Shown one piece after another: positions 1-12,238 of a DNA stretch of 64,000 bases (position 1 is its first letter; the number at the start of each line of letters is the position of its first letter). The stretch covers positions 79,901,583 through 79,965,582 of the forward strand of contig NC_133647.1 of the NCBI RefSeq assembly GCF_009905375.1, in the 5' to 3' direction. The notes under the pieces are model-generated. The model ran no database searches. It was not told where the DNA came from and saw only the letters and a program-made list of their open reading frames with translations. The translations under genes and the position numbers were made by a program. The DNA comes from Apium graveolens (taxonomy: Eukaryota > Streptophyta > Magnoliopsida > Apiales > Apiaceae).

Positions 1-1121
1 ATAGTTGTAGGTTGAGCTTCTATCTCCTGTAGCCATTGAGAGCTCAAGTGATGTTGTGGTTGAGAAGGGTTAAAAGTGGATGATTGATTTGTTGGGTTTG
101 AAGTGGAGGGTAGATCTACAATAGGTACACCTGTGACAGATGTCACAGTTTGACTCACAAGTTAAAGTATGGTTATGACAGTTTGTTGTTCTCCACTTGT
201 GGTGGGAACCTCCATTGGAATTGGAGGGGAGTTGACTAGGTTACTATTATGAACTCTAGCCTCAAACCCTTGTACTTCTTTCAAAGTATTGTCACTTGAA
301 TGTGATGTACTTGCCTCCCCCATAGCAAGATCATTGGCAAGTGAACTCCTAGGTTCAATTGTGAGTGCAATCTCATCTAGGGTTTTGAGGGGAGTTGTTC
401 ATTCAAGAGGAACCTTCAATTAAATTGAAGATGATTTAGATAGATCCCCCTCAGGAGTACTATCCTCAAACCTTTCAACCTGTGAAGGTTGATTTGTACA
501 TGAAGGTGCATTTGTATCTACCACAGGGTCTTTAGTAAAAACTGATGAAACCCCTGTATTTGTGTTGGTGTCATCAAGGTCTACCCCAACATGTAGCCTC
601 TCACAAACTAAATTTGGTTCCTGGGTGGTGAGCACAGTTTCTTGAACCATGTCACATGATGTTGACAACACTTGAGAGTTAGATTCAAGTGTTTGATTAA
701 ATGAAGAAGAAATTTAAGAAATTAGATTTTTAATTTCAGAGTTCAGTGTTCGCAGCTCCCCCTGGATAGATGAGGGAGCTTCAAAAGATGTGCTCTCTTT
801 GTGTGTGCTATCATTATTTCTCCTTTCAAACATTTGAATTTGATCAAGTGTTGGTGCAGAATCTTTACATGGTGCATTTGGGTGGATGCTTTGTTCAATA
901 GAGACACCCTGTTGGGAGGATGCCTCTAGAGTCTGTTTAATTCTCTGATTTACAACTGCATCATGTTGGGAGGGTGCAGAGGTGGCTTGAGTGGTCAACT
1001 CAGTTTGTTTTACCTTATTTGGTTTTCTGACCAGGTGAGATTGAAGTTATGTATTATCCTCACCACTCTCAATAACTATTTTCAAGGGTACCTGCTTCAT
1101 CTTCTTTTTACTCACTTCAGC
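1..1121 (-). pseudogene. SIRE-1 post-pol ORF3, distal part
   Basis: This is the downstream continuation of the ORF that starts at 25938, cut off from it by the LARD-1 insertion. One reading frame can be followed leftwards from about 1121 to the window edge. It is broken by several stops, for example those ending the open stretches at 714 and 420. The translated sequence is rich in Ser, Thr, Gln, Pro and Glu and looks unstructured, with no catalytic motif. Low complexity after a globular N-terminal half is a common layout for such ORFs. I do not recognise a function. The assignment rests on frame, orientation and the TCAGC duplication shared with 24953-24957. Confidence 0.65.
1117..1121. repeat. 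Target site duplication of LARD-1 (left copy)
   Basis: TCAGC directly precedes the LTR start TGTAA at 1122. The identical TCAGC lies at 24953-24957, directly after the LTR end TTACA at 24952. A 5-bp duplication is the usual product of LTR retrotransposon integrases and fixes both ends of LARD-1. Confidence 0.93.
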
Positions 1122-4100
1122 TGTAAAAAACCAAATCTGGGGTCAAGATTTGGTGTCACGAAACAATCTTTACATAAAATAAAAGAATATTCAATTAACC
1201 CCTTGAATCCAAATCGTTTACAGGTTATGGTATGGAACAAGAATCTAACCTTCTAGGATTCACAACAACTACAATACAAGTGTAATTACCTTTAAACTAA
1301 CACTCTTGTCACATTCTTCTAACATCTTCAACCTCTCACAGCGGAAATTTCTCTAACTTCAGCTGTCTATCAAAGCTATTCACTTTTATCCTTATCTATT
1401 TCTGGAAGAAATAAGAATTTACAAAGTAAGAGTGAACCAAAAATGCCAAAGGAAAATTTTTGGACAAAATCTTTAAACAATTTTAACAATTCTATTTATT
1501 TGGGAGAGTTGAGCGAATAAACATTGGCTATTACCAGCCTTTAAATATAAATCCAAAAATGACAAGCGATTCCCAGATTCATCTCCTGAATCAGGGTTTT
1601 GTCCGGTTTTTGGAATCATAAAAATTTTCGAGAAAGAATGCCGTTAATGGCGATCAACAACAAATTAGACTGGACACTAGTTCACACTTATACCCTGCTG
1701 ATCAGTCAGGATACAGTGTAGATCTATACCCAACCGTAGAGATCCATTCAGGTACTTAGGCACAATTGCCCAAGGGTCCGATCCATTCCCGGCCCATAGG
1801 ATCCAGCTCATCACTGGTCCTCACAATAACCATCCAGCCAGTAGAGTGTTTTGATGTCAAATTATTTTCAATTCAAAACATCCCAATTCAGGGTTCGCAA
1901 ATAACCCGAAAGAATGGGTATTTGCTCAAGAGAGCAATCGAATTACCAGAATAATAATGAAAGGAATATGCATAATCAGAGTAATTGCAGCGAAATGTAC
2001 AATATTTAACTATTCTGAACTTAGAATAGGAACGAAGAAATAATTGTAGTATTTTAAAAGAAAAATCAGGAATACTTGCCTCAATAAGCTTTAATCGCTA
2101 CTACTAGTCGACTTTGGTACGATTTGGACGTTCAGCTTTATCGTCAAACTACTATCCCATTCTGTATACGATCCCAACATTCAGGCCCTTCAATTGGAAC
2201 TTCGTTGATCTCGACGTCTAATCACTAGATCGTTCCTAGTCCGATGTCACTCCTCGGTCTTCCGATTAGGACCTACAGGGTTGGAATACCCTAATTCAGA
2301 TAATCACCAAGCTGAACGTAATACCACTATCTCTTCTACCCATACGATTTCATAATCCTACTCATAATTATATGTATTATCAAAATATACATAGCAATTA
2401 TGGTTCACATCTTCAAAATTTGATCCGGTATTTATTTTCGGAAAATACGTATACTCGTCGTTTTGAAAAACAGGGCACTCGATTATTTATAAATCATTTT
2501 GTCTCAATCGCACTTAAGTTCATATAATATAATTATATATGGTTATTCGACGTCTCCGATAATTGCGGGTTACACTCCCGTATTTTCAGAATCGATTTCC
2601 CGAAAATCGGGTAGCATCTCCTTTGTTTATCGGCCTACCAGTCGAAATCAAATCCGACGTCAATCACAATCAACAACCCAATCACAACAACAACTAACCA
2701 ACCACGATTCGAAATCCTAATCTCCGACACAATTCAGTTATTTATTACTATTATTCGTATTTTTCATTTCGCAATTCCTTTTTACCGAACTAATTTTATT
2801 TAATTAATAAATGTAGGACTCAGATAGAAATCATCATCGCCCATCGTCGGCTCGACGAGGCTCATCACCGACGGCGATAAAATTCACCGTTTTTCGACTA
2901 TATCGGACATTCTTCGCGAATTTCATCGATTAAATATTACAATTCTCGCATGAAATCTTTTTATTTCACAAATTGCAATCAATTGATTTCTGCAGAAAAT
3001 TAAAATAAAATATAGTTAATATCATTTTCGATTCATCACAAAAACACGCGCACAACATTCGCGCACATAACGGAAACAGGAAAGAATCCGGCGACCACAT
3101 GCCAGAAAAACATAGCAATACAGACACAGTTCCCACACACACAACACACACACATAGTTTCCACACACACACACAACACACCCACACAATTGATACACAG
3201 ATACACACATAGATATATACATATACACATCGCAGTCATAGAACAGGGGAAGAAACAAAGAGGGAGAGGAGAGGTGAAAGAGAAAGAGGGGAAAACAGGG
3301 GGAGGTACTAGAGAAAAGAACGGCAACGGAAAACGGGAAATAAAGGGATGAAACGGGAGAACCCGAGAGAGAGAGATTGAGAGACTCGTGAGAGAGGAGA
3401 GCGAGATAAATGGGAGAGAAAAATGGGGGCACGTGAGGGAAACAGGAGGGGGGGTGGGTGGGGGGTTTTGTTAGTAATAATTCTTTTTTTTTCTTTATTT
3501 CATTTTGTTCCTGATATTTCCCCGTTTCGTACCGCAACTAACGTTTTTAATAAATGATTTACGGTAACCACCGTCCGAAATTTTATCAGAACTTATTTAA
3601 AATTACCGAGATAACTAAAACTAATTTTTATAAAAAAATTATAATTCAAAAATCATTTCTGGAACACGCATTCATACCCGTATTTTATAACTTTAACGAG
3701 TACGCGTGCGGTTAATTAAAAGCCAGGAAATTTCCAAAATAATTTTAAAATTCTTGAAATATTCCAAACTTAATAAAATAAAATTTTCATAATTTTTGAA
3801 GCATTCTGGAATTAAATACTGATTTTACAATTAAATGAAATTAGAAAATCATTTAAAGATAAGTATCAGTAAAATATTGATTTCTAAATTTTATAAACTC
3901 TAAAAAATAATAAATAAGATTATAAAACAACAAAAATAATTTTAGAGATAATTTTAGCATTTATAAGAATAAATATTCAATAAAAAATATTTTAAAAGCA
4001 AAACAGTTTGTACAACTCAATAATTAACTATACAATTAATCTTTGTACCCAACAGATCACACACAATTTGTAATAAAGCAAGGCACGATTGACAGACTCA

Positions 4101-4768
4101 TGAAGTATTTTATTTATTTAATAATTCGATAATTATATTTACAAATCGGATCCAAAAAAATAGGTTACTTAGCCGTTAAGTAACTATAAAGACGATACGA
4201 TTTTAATACCAGATTTGGATAATTATTAAAATAGAGCATCTTATAAAATACTTTATACGACAGGAAGGGAATAATATCTCGCCTTTTGAGAATATAAATT
4301 TTTTATCGATCTATAAAATGATTAGCGTATCAATTTTTTTACGCCAGGACTCATACAGGTCAAACCGTACCCCGGATTAAAAAAGTCAAAACACGAAAAG
4401 TGTTCAGAATTATCAGATTAGGTTAGGAAGGAGTTTTCAGAAGAGTTTCGAGTTGTAAAAACTCAAAAGTGGTTGAAGTGGGATGATTTCTTATTCTAAA
4501 AAGAAATTTTATAATTATATAAGAATAATCATTATTAATTCTATAAATTCTTATAAATTCACATAACAATCCAAAAATTCCCAAAAAAATACCAAAATTA
4601 TCTATATTTTATTCTGGATAATTAAAGATTAAAATATCTAAATTTTATCAGAAATAAACATCCAAATATAAATATCAATCATCAAATAATTCACCAAAAT
4701 TCACATAAAAATCACATAATTATTATTTATTGATAAAAATAATTACATAATATTTCTCAGACGTTACA
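1122..4768 (-). repeat. LARD-1 3' LTR (intact copy)
   Basis: The LTR starts TGTAA and ends TTACA on the plus strand and is 3647 bp long. It pairs with the copy at 10302-24952. It holds CA-rich and GA-rich simple repeats (about 3120-3440). The part near its right end (roughly 4200-4768, which is U3 in the element's orientation) resembles the corresponding part of the LARD-2 LTRs. The small open frames inside it, including a 171-codon one at 3022-3537 made of simple repeat, are not genes. Confidence 0.88.
3110..3440. repeat. CA/GA microsatellite block in LARD-1 LTR
   Basis: A stretch of interrupted CA repeats is followed by purine-rich GA and GGA repeats. The other LTR has the matching block at about 23395-23690 with different repeat lengths. 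On the transcribed minus strand it reads as CT- and GT-rich. It could be a leader or promoter element, but it may simply be a simple repeat. Confidence 0.8.
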
Positions 4769-4786
4769 TCCTTCCCCCCTTAAAAG
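4769..4786 (-). promoter_or_regulatory. LARD-1 polypurine tract
   Basis: On the minus strand, AAGGGGGGAAGGA directly abuts the 3' LTR start at 4768. This is the position and composition of the primer for plus-strand DNA synthesis. LARD-2 has a nearly identical tract at 39052-39069, with the same neighbouring sequence. Confidence 0.85.
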
Positions 4787-7700
4787 GATTCTGTCCTCAG
4801 AATCATGCTAAGGAACATAGCATGATATTTTTCGAGTATCTTACCTACAAAAATTTCGGAACTCATCACTTTAATCACCATTCAACGGTCCCCTACCGTC
4901 ATCAAATTTATCAGTTGCTCATGCAACCCCTAATTCAATCTTTACTTCATACATTTGGAGCTAAATTACTCTTCATGGTCATACACACATGAACATCTTA
5001 TGAACTCGTTATACATGTGACAATAAGACCAACTCATTCACAATCGTTCTATCTATCTTATTATTTTAAATGACTAACTTAATTCACACTAACCTTCTTT
5101 TCTTTCCAATTCTAATAGTTCATGTGCATGAACTTTCTATTTTCACTGACTGTTCTACTTTACTTTTCATGTCTCCTTCTGTTCGATTAGTCTGGCATGT
5201 GATCATTTTCTAATCATATTCGAGAATCTTTAATCGATCTCTCATACTTCTCATTTATCTGCATCCGATATACTGAGCTCATGGCATTTTCTGCTTCGAA
5301 ATGTCCCATATCTATTCAAAAACTAAAAATTAAAGAAAAATCTCGGCAATTGCATCTAACTCACCACTTTGTAGTATACTTCAATTTCTTTTCAATCACT
5401 ATCAAGCATATTCATCGAGCGAGAATCTTTTACTATCCGAAAGAAAATATATTAATTTGGAATGGAACGAATCATAACTTTATTCAAAACCAAACTCTTT
5501 GGTACTAATACTCATTTTGTTGTCATATCAAATTAGATATCAATATGAACTTTGATGCTCATAACATTCTATACTGAAATCAACATCAATCATCTATATT
5601 AATACCACCTTTGATATCTAACAACAAAGTAAGTATCAGTATAATCCAGAAGCCGGATCAAAACTTGTTCTCAATTTCTAACTTTTCCAATTCCTTTATC
5701 CACTTTCCAGCAATCTTAGTGACATTCACTCTTTATTTTCTACTCTAGACATCTGTCTCTAAATGGACCTTTCCTAGTTGAGAGTTAACCAAGCAATCAT
5801 AGCTCATAATCAATTATAACTTGAATTCATACCTTTGAAGCTGAGAATGCAGTTGCTATTTTTCAACGCTTCGTAGGCATATCTTCAGGCGTTCAACTTG
5901 GTCTTCCTTAGTCCTTGAATTAGCGAGGATGTTTATTAATAAATATAATTACACTATCCAAATACTCTTGGTACATTATGTTCATTTAATCTTCAGACTT
6001 ACAATTTCTGATAATCGATGCGTAACTTCATACCTCCATTCTTCTTTTTCCCATGATCACTTTTGTGCACAGCGTAAAACACTCTTTATTTCATTATTCT
6101 TTCATTCCACATTTCTGAAGTTTTCCTTCACTCATTATTTCATCCCTATTGAGTTATACGATACAGGGCTTTTGACACCAGCTTGACTCTGTGCAGTAAC
6201 CGACGAGAAATTCTTACCTCATTCCCCGGGGTAACCTTGGTAAATCATTCGTTCGAACCTCCGGGACTTCATTTTAATTTTAAATAATTCTGAAATGAGA
6301 TTTATTGTAACGTTCTTCTCTAACAATTTGCCATTAATACCTTTGTTTAATCTTTCCTGTTTACACGCATTTTTGGAACGGATTCCTATCTCCAATTATC
6401 GACGTTTCACCTCATTCTCCTAACAGTTCTGGCACAACCGACGTTCCCAACTTGCATATATCCTGGATTATTTTATAAAATTTCTTTATCATCCTTTTGA
6501 TTCCACTTCTTTTCTTCATTATTTCTCCATTCTCATTATTCATTATCTCTTTTAAACATAACAAATTTCTTTTTCTTAGTAATATTAATCTATTTATTAT
6601 TAGATAGGTCAATCTGAAGTTCACACTGGAATGAAGGTTTTTATTTATAATATTTAAATCTTTACTAACAGAATTATCGAAATTCATCAGTAGCTATTCT
6701 CTTAGCCTTGCCTAACTCATCACGGATCGCGTATTTGCCTTTCCCTCGTTGGTCAATATCTCTTTTCCTTGAGTTCACATGCGGACTTTATCAGTTTCCG
6801 TCTTACATTGGATGCTTGGATTTGCGAGTTTTCCGCTATTTTACGGTAACTTCCATTCAATTGCCATTCGAAATGAGTATATATTCAAGTCCTTCCTGGA
6901 ACATCATTACAGATGATAACAGCTCTTTGTTTTGTTTTACACCTTCAGTTCTTGAAAATACTCTTCTTACTAGTAGGTACCAATAACTTTCTGTTCTTCT
7001 TGTTTATCGAAAAGGGCGTATTCATCTAGGTATAAAAAAATCTCGCACATGTCTGCAGTAACATCATACTAATTCTACTAAACTTTCGATATCTGCTAAT
7101 GCCATAAATTCATCTGAATTCCTAATTGCTTTCATTTCGGAACTGAAATTCATGTCAGAGTTTGACTTGATCTAATTGGAATCGATCTCCATTTAACTAA
7201 CCATTAGTTGGTAAAGTTAATCAATTAACTCCTTTAACTGACCACTTAAACCAAGTGCTGACTAGCTAACTGGAATCAAAGACCAATTATATAAAGTCGA
7301 TTTGGTCATAACAACTTTCTCAAGAACCGAGATTGCAATTATTTGGAGTACTGATGAGAACGACCATATACTTCTTTATCCTTAAATATAGGGTAATTTC
7401 TGAAAATTTGGGCAGCACTTCCCCTATATCATTGACTACCAGTCGGACTCAGGCCGACACCATCAATCAACCAATTCATCCACAATCATATCCACCCACT
7501 TCCATCAACTAAATTCATCAATTTAACATAATTCATATTATATCATTTTGATCAGCCTATGTATTATTAACTGGCATAACATATATTCTTTTAATTGGAA
7601 TTGGGTCTTACACCAACAATGATTAATATAACCATACCTTTCTCAGTTCTTTCAGAATATTACGAATTGTTATTAATGAACTTAAAATTTGATTTCATGA

Positions 7701-10280
7701 TTCTTTTAATTTATTTCTGACCATTATTAATCGGTTTATCTTTTAATAACCGCGCATGGTATTCATTATTATCGTCGCAATCAGGTGGAAACTTAATCGT
7801 TATATCATTATTTCTTAAAAGGTTTCACACTCGAGTCACCATTACTTCATCTCCACTTATGGTTCCGCATCCAACTTTCGTCAGTGGTCCATTTATGGGT
7901 ATCCAATTCACCATAACTTATTTACTCAAATTGGAGAACCTTACAGTTCCTTGAAGGACACGTTCGAAATTTGATTACAATTAAGATTCCTTCAATCTTG
8001 AATCTTCACGACCAAATATCTTACCGCGGCGAAGGGATGCTTCACATATTAATTTCCTGTCTGAATTATTGTTCAGAACTTCCTTGATCTTTGATTGTCG
8101 TCCCGATACTCGTTTGCTTTATCTGATACACACAACCTTACTCCCTTATTTTGTAATTAATTTATTTGTTATGGTTCACTAACCATTCATTTCATGTCGA
8201 AATCCTCTGATTTGAAGTGCATCGCGTAATCTACCATACTGATGAGATCCTCGCAACACGAACAACTGTCTGATTTGATATCTCTACCACCACCACGTTG
8301 TCGGTGTATCCATTTTTCCTTGCTCACAAATGTCCACCATTTATCGGCTTGCAATCATATCCTTCTTCGACACGTAATTCTACCCGTCACACAGGATTAT
8401 TCCATTTCTTTTGTAATCGTCAAAGAACAGATTCTATGCAAGAGGAGAGATTGCGAATATGACTTTGATTGAAAATTGAATAAGGAATAACAATGCCACA
8501 AACGATTGGGAGAATTTGTAAATCAAAAAATTGAAGGAAGAAAAATGAGTGAAGAATGAGACAACCATATTCGTACTCAAGATGGCCAGTCTTTCATACT
8601 ATATGGAATATAACACATGATTAGGTCGCGTCCCACCCGACTCTTCGTCATTTCGACAAAGCGTCATACCACAACACCGTTTATCTCAATCAGGAATTAA
8701 TAATTTGAGAAGAGAAATAATTCAGAAGGAATACAATAAATTTTCTTGCGTTTTTTGCCTCATATAATTTATCAGCAGAAGAAGCTCATACGTATTCAAG
8801 AATCAAGAAGGATATATGCTATCGTATTTGTAAAAGAATAACATTGTAGGTCACCGTCCACGCTTCATTTACGTATGCCCTCAGGAAGTATTCGAATGGA
8901 AGATTCACAACTTCGGTCACATTACAACTTCGGAATATCTTCTGGAATTACCTCCACGCTAGATTTTTTAATGATTTTATAATAATCGCGTTCTCACGAA
9001 ATTTATAATTACCGCTTCCGATTTCATCTATGCCGTGTAAATTAACCATCGGTCACGCAACGCCTCAATTTCATTGATAAAAACACGATTCTTCTCCAAT
9101 CATCTGGAAGATTCTTTCCTTTTCTTCAATCATCCACTGTCCATTCGAATTACAAGTCTCGTTAAATTTTAGTAATTTCATGAATTGGGTAATTAATGTT
9201 TAACACATTGATTCAATTATATTATAAACCAAATTTATGTTCGTTTTTCACGGAAACTTTAAACTTTCTTCTTACTAGTGGGTCTACTTAGTCCTCCAGA
9301 TTAACAATACTAAGTCTAATTCCATTCCTCTTTTTAAGTCATTTTATGTTTATAATAACAAGAACATAAATAGTAATTCGACAACCAATTTGTAAAACTC
9401 ATTTCATGCAAAAATCTTCTGAAAGTTGATTAAGAAAATCTTTTCCGAAATCTCATTTTAAAGTTTTGGAAATCAAATATTTGGTCGTCATTACTGTACA
9501 AGTTGCTATTTTTATGATTTATCAATGAAATGTCTAATTAAAAGAATGCCCATATAAGGGTCTCTCCACTTTGGTACCTCTTCCACTTTTCCTTGGATTT
9601 TGCTCGCACTTATTAGTCGACGAAACTTTATTATCGATGTATATCATTTTATTCACAATTCTACCTCAACGCCGACATCGGGTACTATCTTTGACATCCT
9701 TGTCATCGTCCTTAACGTTATGCTTGCAACCACGCATGCGATTCGACGTTCTGTCCATAGATAGTGTCGCATCTTTTTTCTAGTCTTACCTACACCTAGT
9801 AAGATAGATATCATTCCTCGCGCAGCTCCCAATAAGTGATAAGAATCTTCTCACAACGGTGGTGCCTTCGAAATGTGCAACGTTGGTTCTTCATCAGCTT
9901 CCATCAACTGGTTGCCTCCGGTGTGGAACTCGTCCTAATACCTAAGTTGAATCGTACTAATACTCACCTAGCTTCCCTTACACAAGTCCTCACCAGAATC
10001 TATCACATTTTCTTCAAAACCACATGGAAAATAAGGTATCGTACCCAGTCTCCATCGATTCGTCGATTCCTCATTATTGTAGCATCAATATACCTATAGC
10101 GTTGTGATATTCACCTTATGCTTACCTCAACAATCCTGGCTTACCAACTCCGTATCGGATCTGCTAACCTTAATTCACACTCAACTACACTTAACATGAG
10201 TATGCCTAGGGTCTTTCCTATCTTGTACGGCCTACCACTCCTATCTTACCTTCACCTATTCTTATTTCAGTGACCAATAA

Positions 10281-10298
10281 CCTGTAGCTCTGATGCCA
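10281..10298 (-). promoter_or_regulatory. LARD-1 primer binding site (tRNA-iMet type)
   Basis: On the minus strand the site reads TGGCATCAGAGCTACAGG, three bases from the LTR end at 10302. The first 12 bases match the canonical TGGTATCAGAGC of initiator tRNA-Met with one change. Confidence 0.85.
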
Positions 10299-10658
10299 TC
10301 TTGTAACAAACCAAATCCAGGGTCAAGATTTGGTGTCACGAAATAATCTTTACATAAAATAAAAGAATATTCAATTAACCCCTTGAATTCGGATCGTTTA
10401 CAGGTTATGGTATGGAACAAGAATCTAACCTTCTACGATTCACAACAACTACAATACAAGTGTAATTACCTTTAAATTAATGCTTTTATCACATTCTCCT
10501 AACATCTTCAACCTCTCATAGCGGAAATTTCTCTAACTTCTGGTGTCTATCAAAGCTATTCACTTTTATCCTTATCTGTTTCTGGAAGAAATAAGAATTT
10601 ACAAACCAAGAGTTAGCCAAAAATGCCTAGCAAGTATATAATTTGAGTTTCAAACATT

Positions 10659-10663
10659 AATAC
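10659..10663. repeat. Target site duplication of ATH-1 (left copy)
   Basis: AATAC precedes the LTR start TGATAAG at 10664. The same AATAC is at 21892-21896, right after the 3' LTR. It shows that ATH-1 inserted once, into an existing LARD-1 LTR. Confidence 0.92.
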
Positions 10664-10904
10664 TGATAAGTGGCATTTTATACCACTTAGAACGTCTTAT
10701 AATGGCTTGAATTGATGTCTTGAAATCAGGTATTTTGTGTATTTGATGCATTTTTCTAGTGTTTGTGCTTTTCAGGGTATAACTTGCATTACTGGGAAGA
10801 TTTCATTAGGAATAGGCCTAGGGGAGTGCTAGGCATTGGATGTGGGAAGTTAGGAGGAGAACGCAGCAGAAATCGGGAGCAGAATAAAGATTTTTCTAGT
10901 AACC

Positions 10905-10990
10905 TGCTGGGCGCCCGCTCAGGAAAGTCGGGCGGCCACTCAGAATGCTGGGCGCCCGCTCAGGATTACTGGGCGGCCGCTCAGGGGCGC
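10905..10990 (+). repeat. ATH-1 LTR GC-rich minisatellite, 4 units
   Basis: Units of about 21 bp alternate between cores GGGCGCCCGCTCAGGA (A) and GGGCGGCCGCTCAGGA (B) in the order A-B-A-B, with point changes. It stands out from the AT-rich LTR. The same alternating array recurs at 17707-17787 and 20655-20776 inside this element. Confidence 0.92.
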
Positions 10991-11061
10991 GAAATTTAAT
11001 AATGATTTTTTATAATCCTTATTCTGTTGGACTTCTGAGACGGCTGGTTCTTGTGGGCTTC

Positions 11062-11069
11062 TATATAAG
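11062..11069 (+). promoter_or_regulatory. ATH-1 LTR TATA box
   Basis: TATATAAG lies 72 bp downstream of the GC minisatellite and about 1.04 kb before the LTR end. The 3' LTR has the same box at 20852. It is the best candidate for the LTR promoter core. Confidence 0.7.
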
Positions 11070-12101
11070 TAGTTTTCAGAGACGTTTCACGTAGTATGGT
11101 ATCAAGCAAGGAACAAGGAGAGAAGGAAGAAGACCGTTTTAGCACATAGCAACGAAGAAGAGGAAGCATACGTTTTCTTGTGATTCATTTATTCGTTGTA
11201 TCAGTGGATGCTAGTTTTCTTTACTTTGAACCTTATTACTCTTGTGACGTACTCTTGTTTTAATAAGTATTTTTATTAGTTTATCTTGTTTGTTATTATC
11301 ATGTTTTCATATGAACCCATGGTGACGATGAGTTCTATCATTGGCTAATCGTGATCATGGGGTCATAACGGATTTACTATGGATTTCTTTAGTTAGTTGT
11401 TTAATAGCTTAGTATGTGATGATTGTATGATATCTAGCATAGGTTGTGCTTATTCGTCTTATGTGCATCGCGAACATGTAAGATAGGCTGTTAATCTCTT
11501 GTGAAGCGACGGTGGATCTTGAGGTTTAGAACTTGCCATGCTAGCATAGGTTCATGTATGTGTATGCATGAATAGTGGGTAATTCTAACCGTTTTACTTG
11601 CCCTGTGTAATCATAAGGAATAACTTGTGCTTAAATCGTTATGTTGTCAAATTCTATAGATATATAGTGTCTCAATATAATTGATGCCTATTCAACTTCT
11701 ATCTTAATTGTAGATGTTTGGTAAAATGGTATTAGTACAACGAAAGTTGGCTTTTATCAGTTTCGTGTTGTTCGATTAATATCATCACCGTTTCATGCTA
11801 AGGGTAATAATGATAACTATTGAAGGAGGTAGTAATGAAGTTATGATCTCATGTGTGTTTAATATTGTTAATTCAAGTGTCAATTAAGTGTTTAATTCTC
11901 GTAGTTAATTGTAGTTAATAATTAGTTAATCAATTCTAAGCGTTATTGTCTTGACATTGAGAAGTAATCATACATTGGCGAGTAAGTGTTAATTGAACAT
12001 AATTAGTCTGAGTCTATGTGGGAACGAACAAGAAATTATCCTATATTACGTGCGAACGCGTATACTTGCGTGAATTATTAGCGCGTGTTTTGTGCCTAAC
12101 A

Positions 12102-12238
12102 AGTTTTTATCGCCGCTGCCGGGGACTCGGCATATTTGTTTAGTTTATGTACTTACCATCAGTGGTCATTAGGACTCATAGATTAAGACGTGTTACTTAT
12201 TGTCTCCGGTTGTGTTTCAGGTACTTTAGCGAGCGTTT
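12102..12238 (+). promoter_or_regulatory. ATH-1 leader with primer binding site (tRNA-Asp type, 12108-12125)
   Basis: Six bases after the LTR, TATCGCCGCTGCCGGGGA matches the Athila primer site for tRNA-Asp (TGGCGCCGTTGCCGGGGA) at 15 of 18 positions. The last 29 bases before the gag ATG, containing GTGTTTCAGGTACT, are nearly identical to those in ATH-2. Confidence 0.88.

Larger units (their letters stand above)
4769..10301 (-). other. LARD-1 internal region, no recognisable gene
   Basis: These 5.5 kb lie between the LTRs. The longest open frames are under 100 codons and match no retroelement domain I know on either strand. The left part (4769-5050) is recognisably related to the internal start of LARD-2 at 39052. 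A stretch around 7390-7520 resembles part of the element's own LTR (about 2570-2710). The sequence is AT-rich. It may be a fully decayed pol region or a non-coding filler typical of non-autonomous elements; the sequence alone does not decide. Confidence 0.7.
10664..12101 (+). repeat. ATH-1 5' LTR
   Basis: This 1438 bp copy starts TGATAAG and ends CTAACA. It contains a four-unit GC-rich minisatellite and a TATA box 72 bp further on. The small open frame at 10763-10999 comes from the minisatellite and is not a gene. Confidence 0.92.

Noticed and set aside
3022..3537. 171-codon minus-strand frame rich in Cys, Val and Phe
   Set aside because: It is a read-through of CA and GA simple repeats inside a LARD-1 LTR. 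The other LTR copy has a frame of different length, and no domain is visible.
5929..6986. Short frames of 85-92 codons in the LARD-1 internal region
   Set aside because: They lie on both strands in AT-rich sequence with no domain or conserved motif; expected by chance.
10905..10990. CRISPR-like array of 21-bp units
   Set aside because: Units are contiguous without unique spacers, and the host is a plant. It is a minisatellite.
10763..10999. Small plus-strand frame, and its longer twin at 20513-20884
   Set aside because: Both lie wholly inside ATH-1 LTRs and encode the minisatellite. Their lengths differ only through repeat number.
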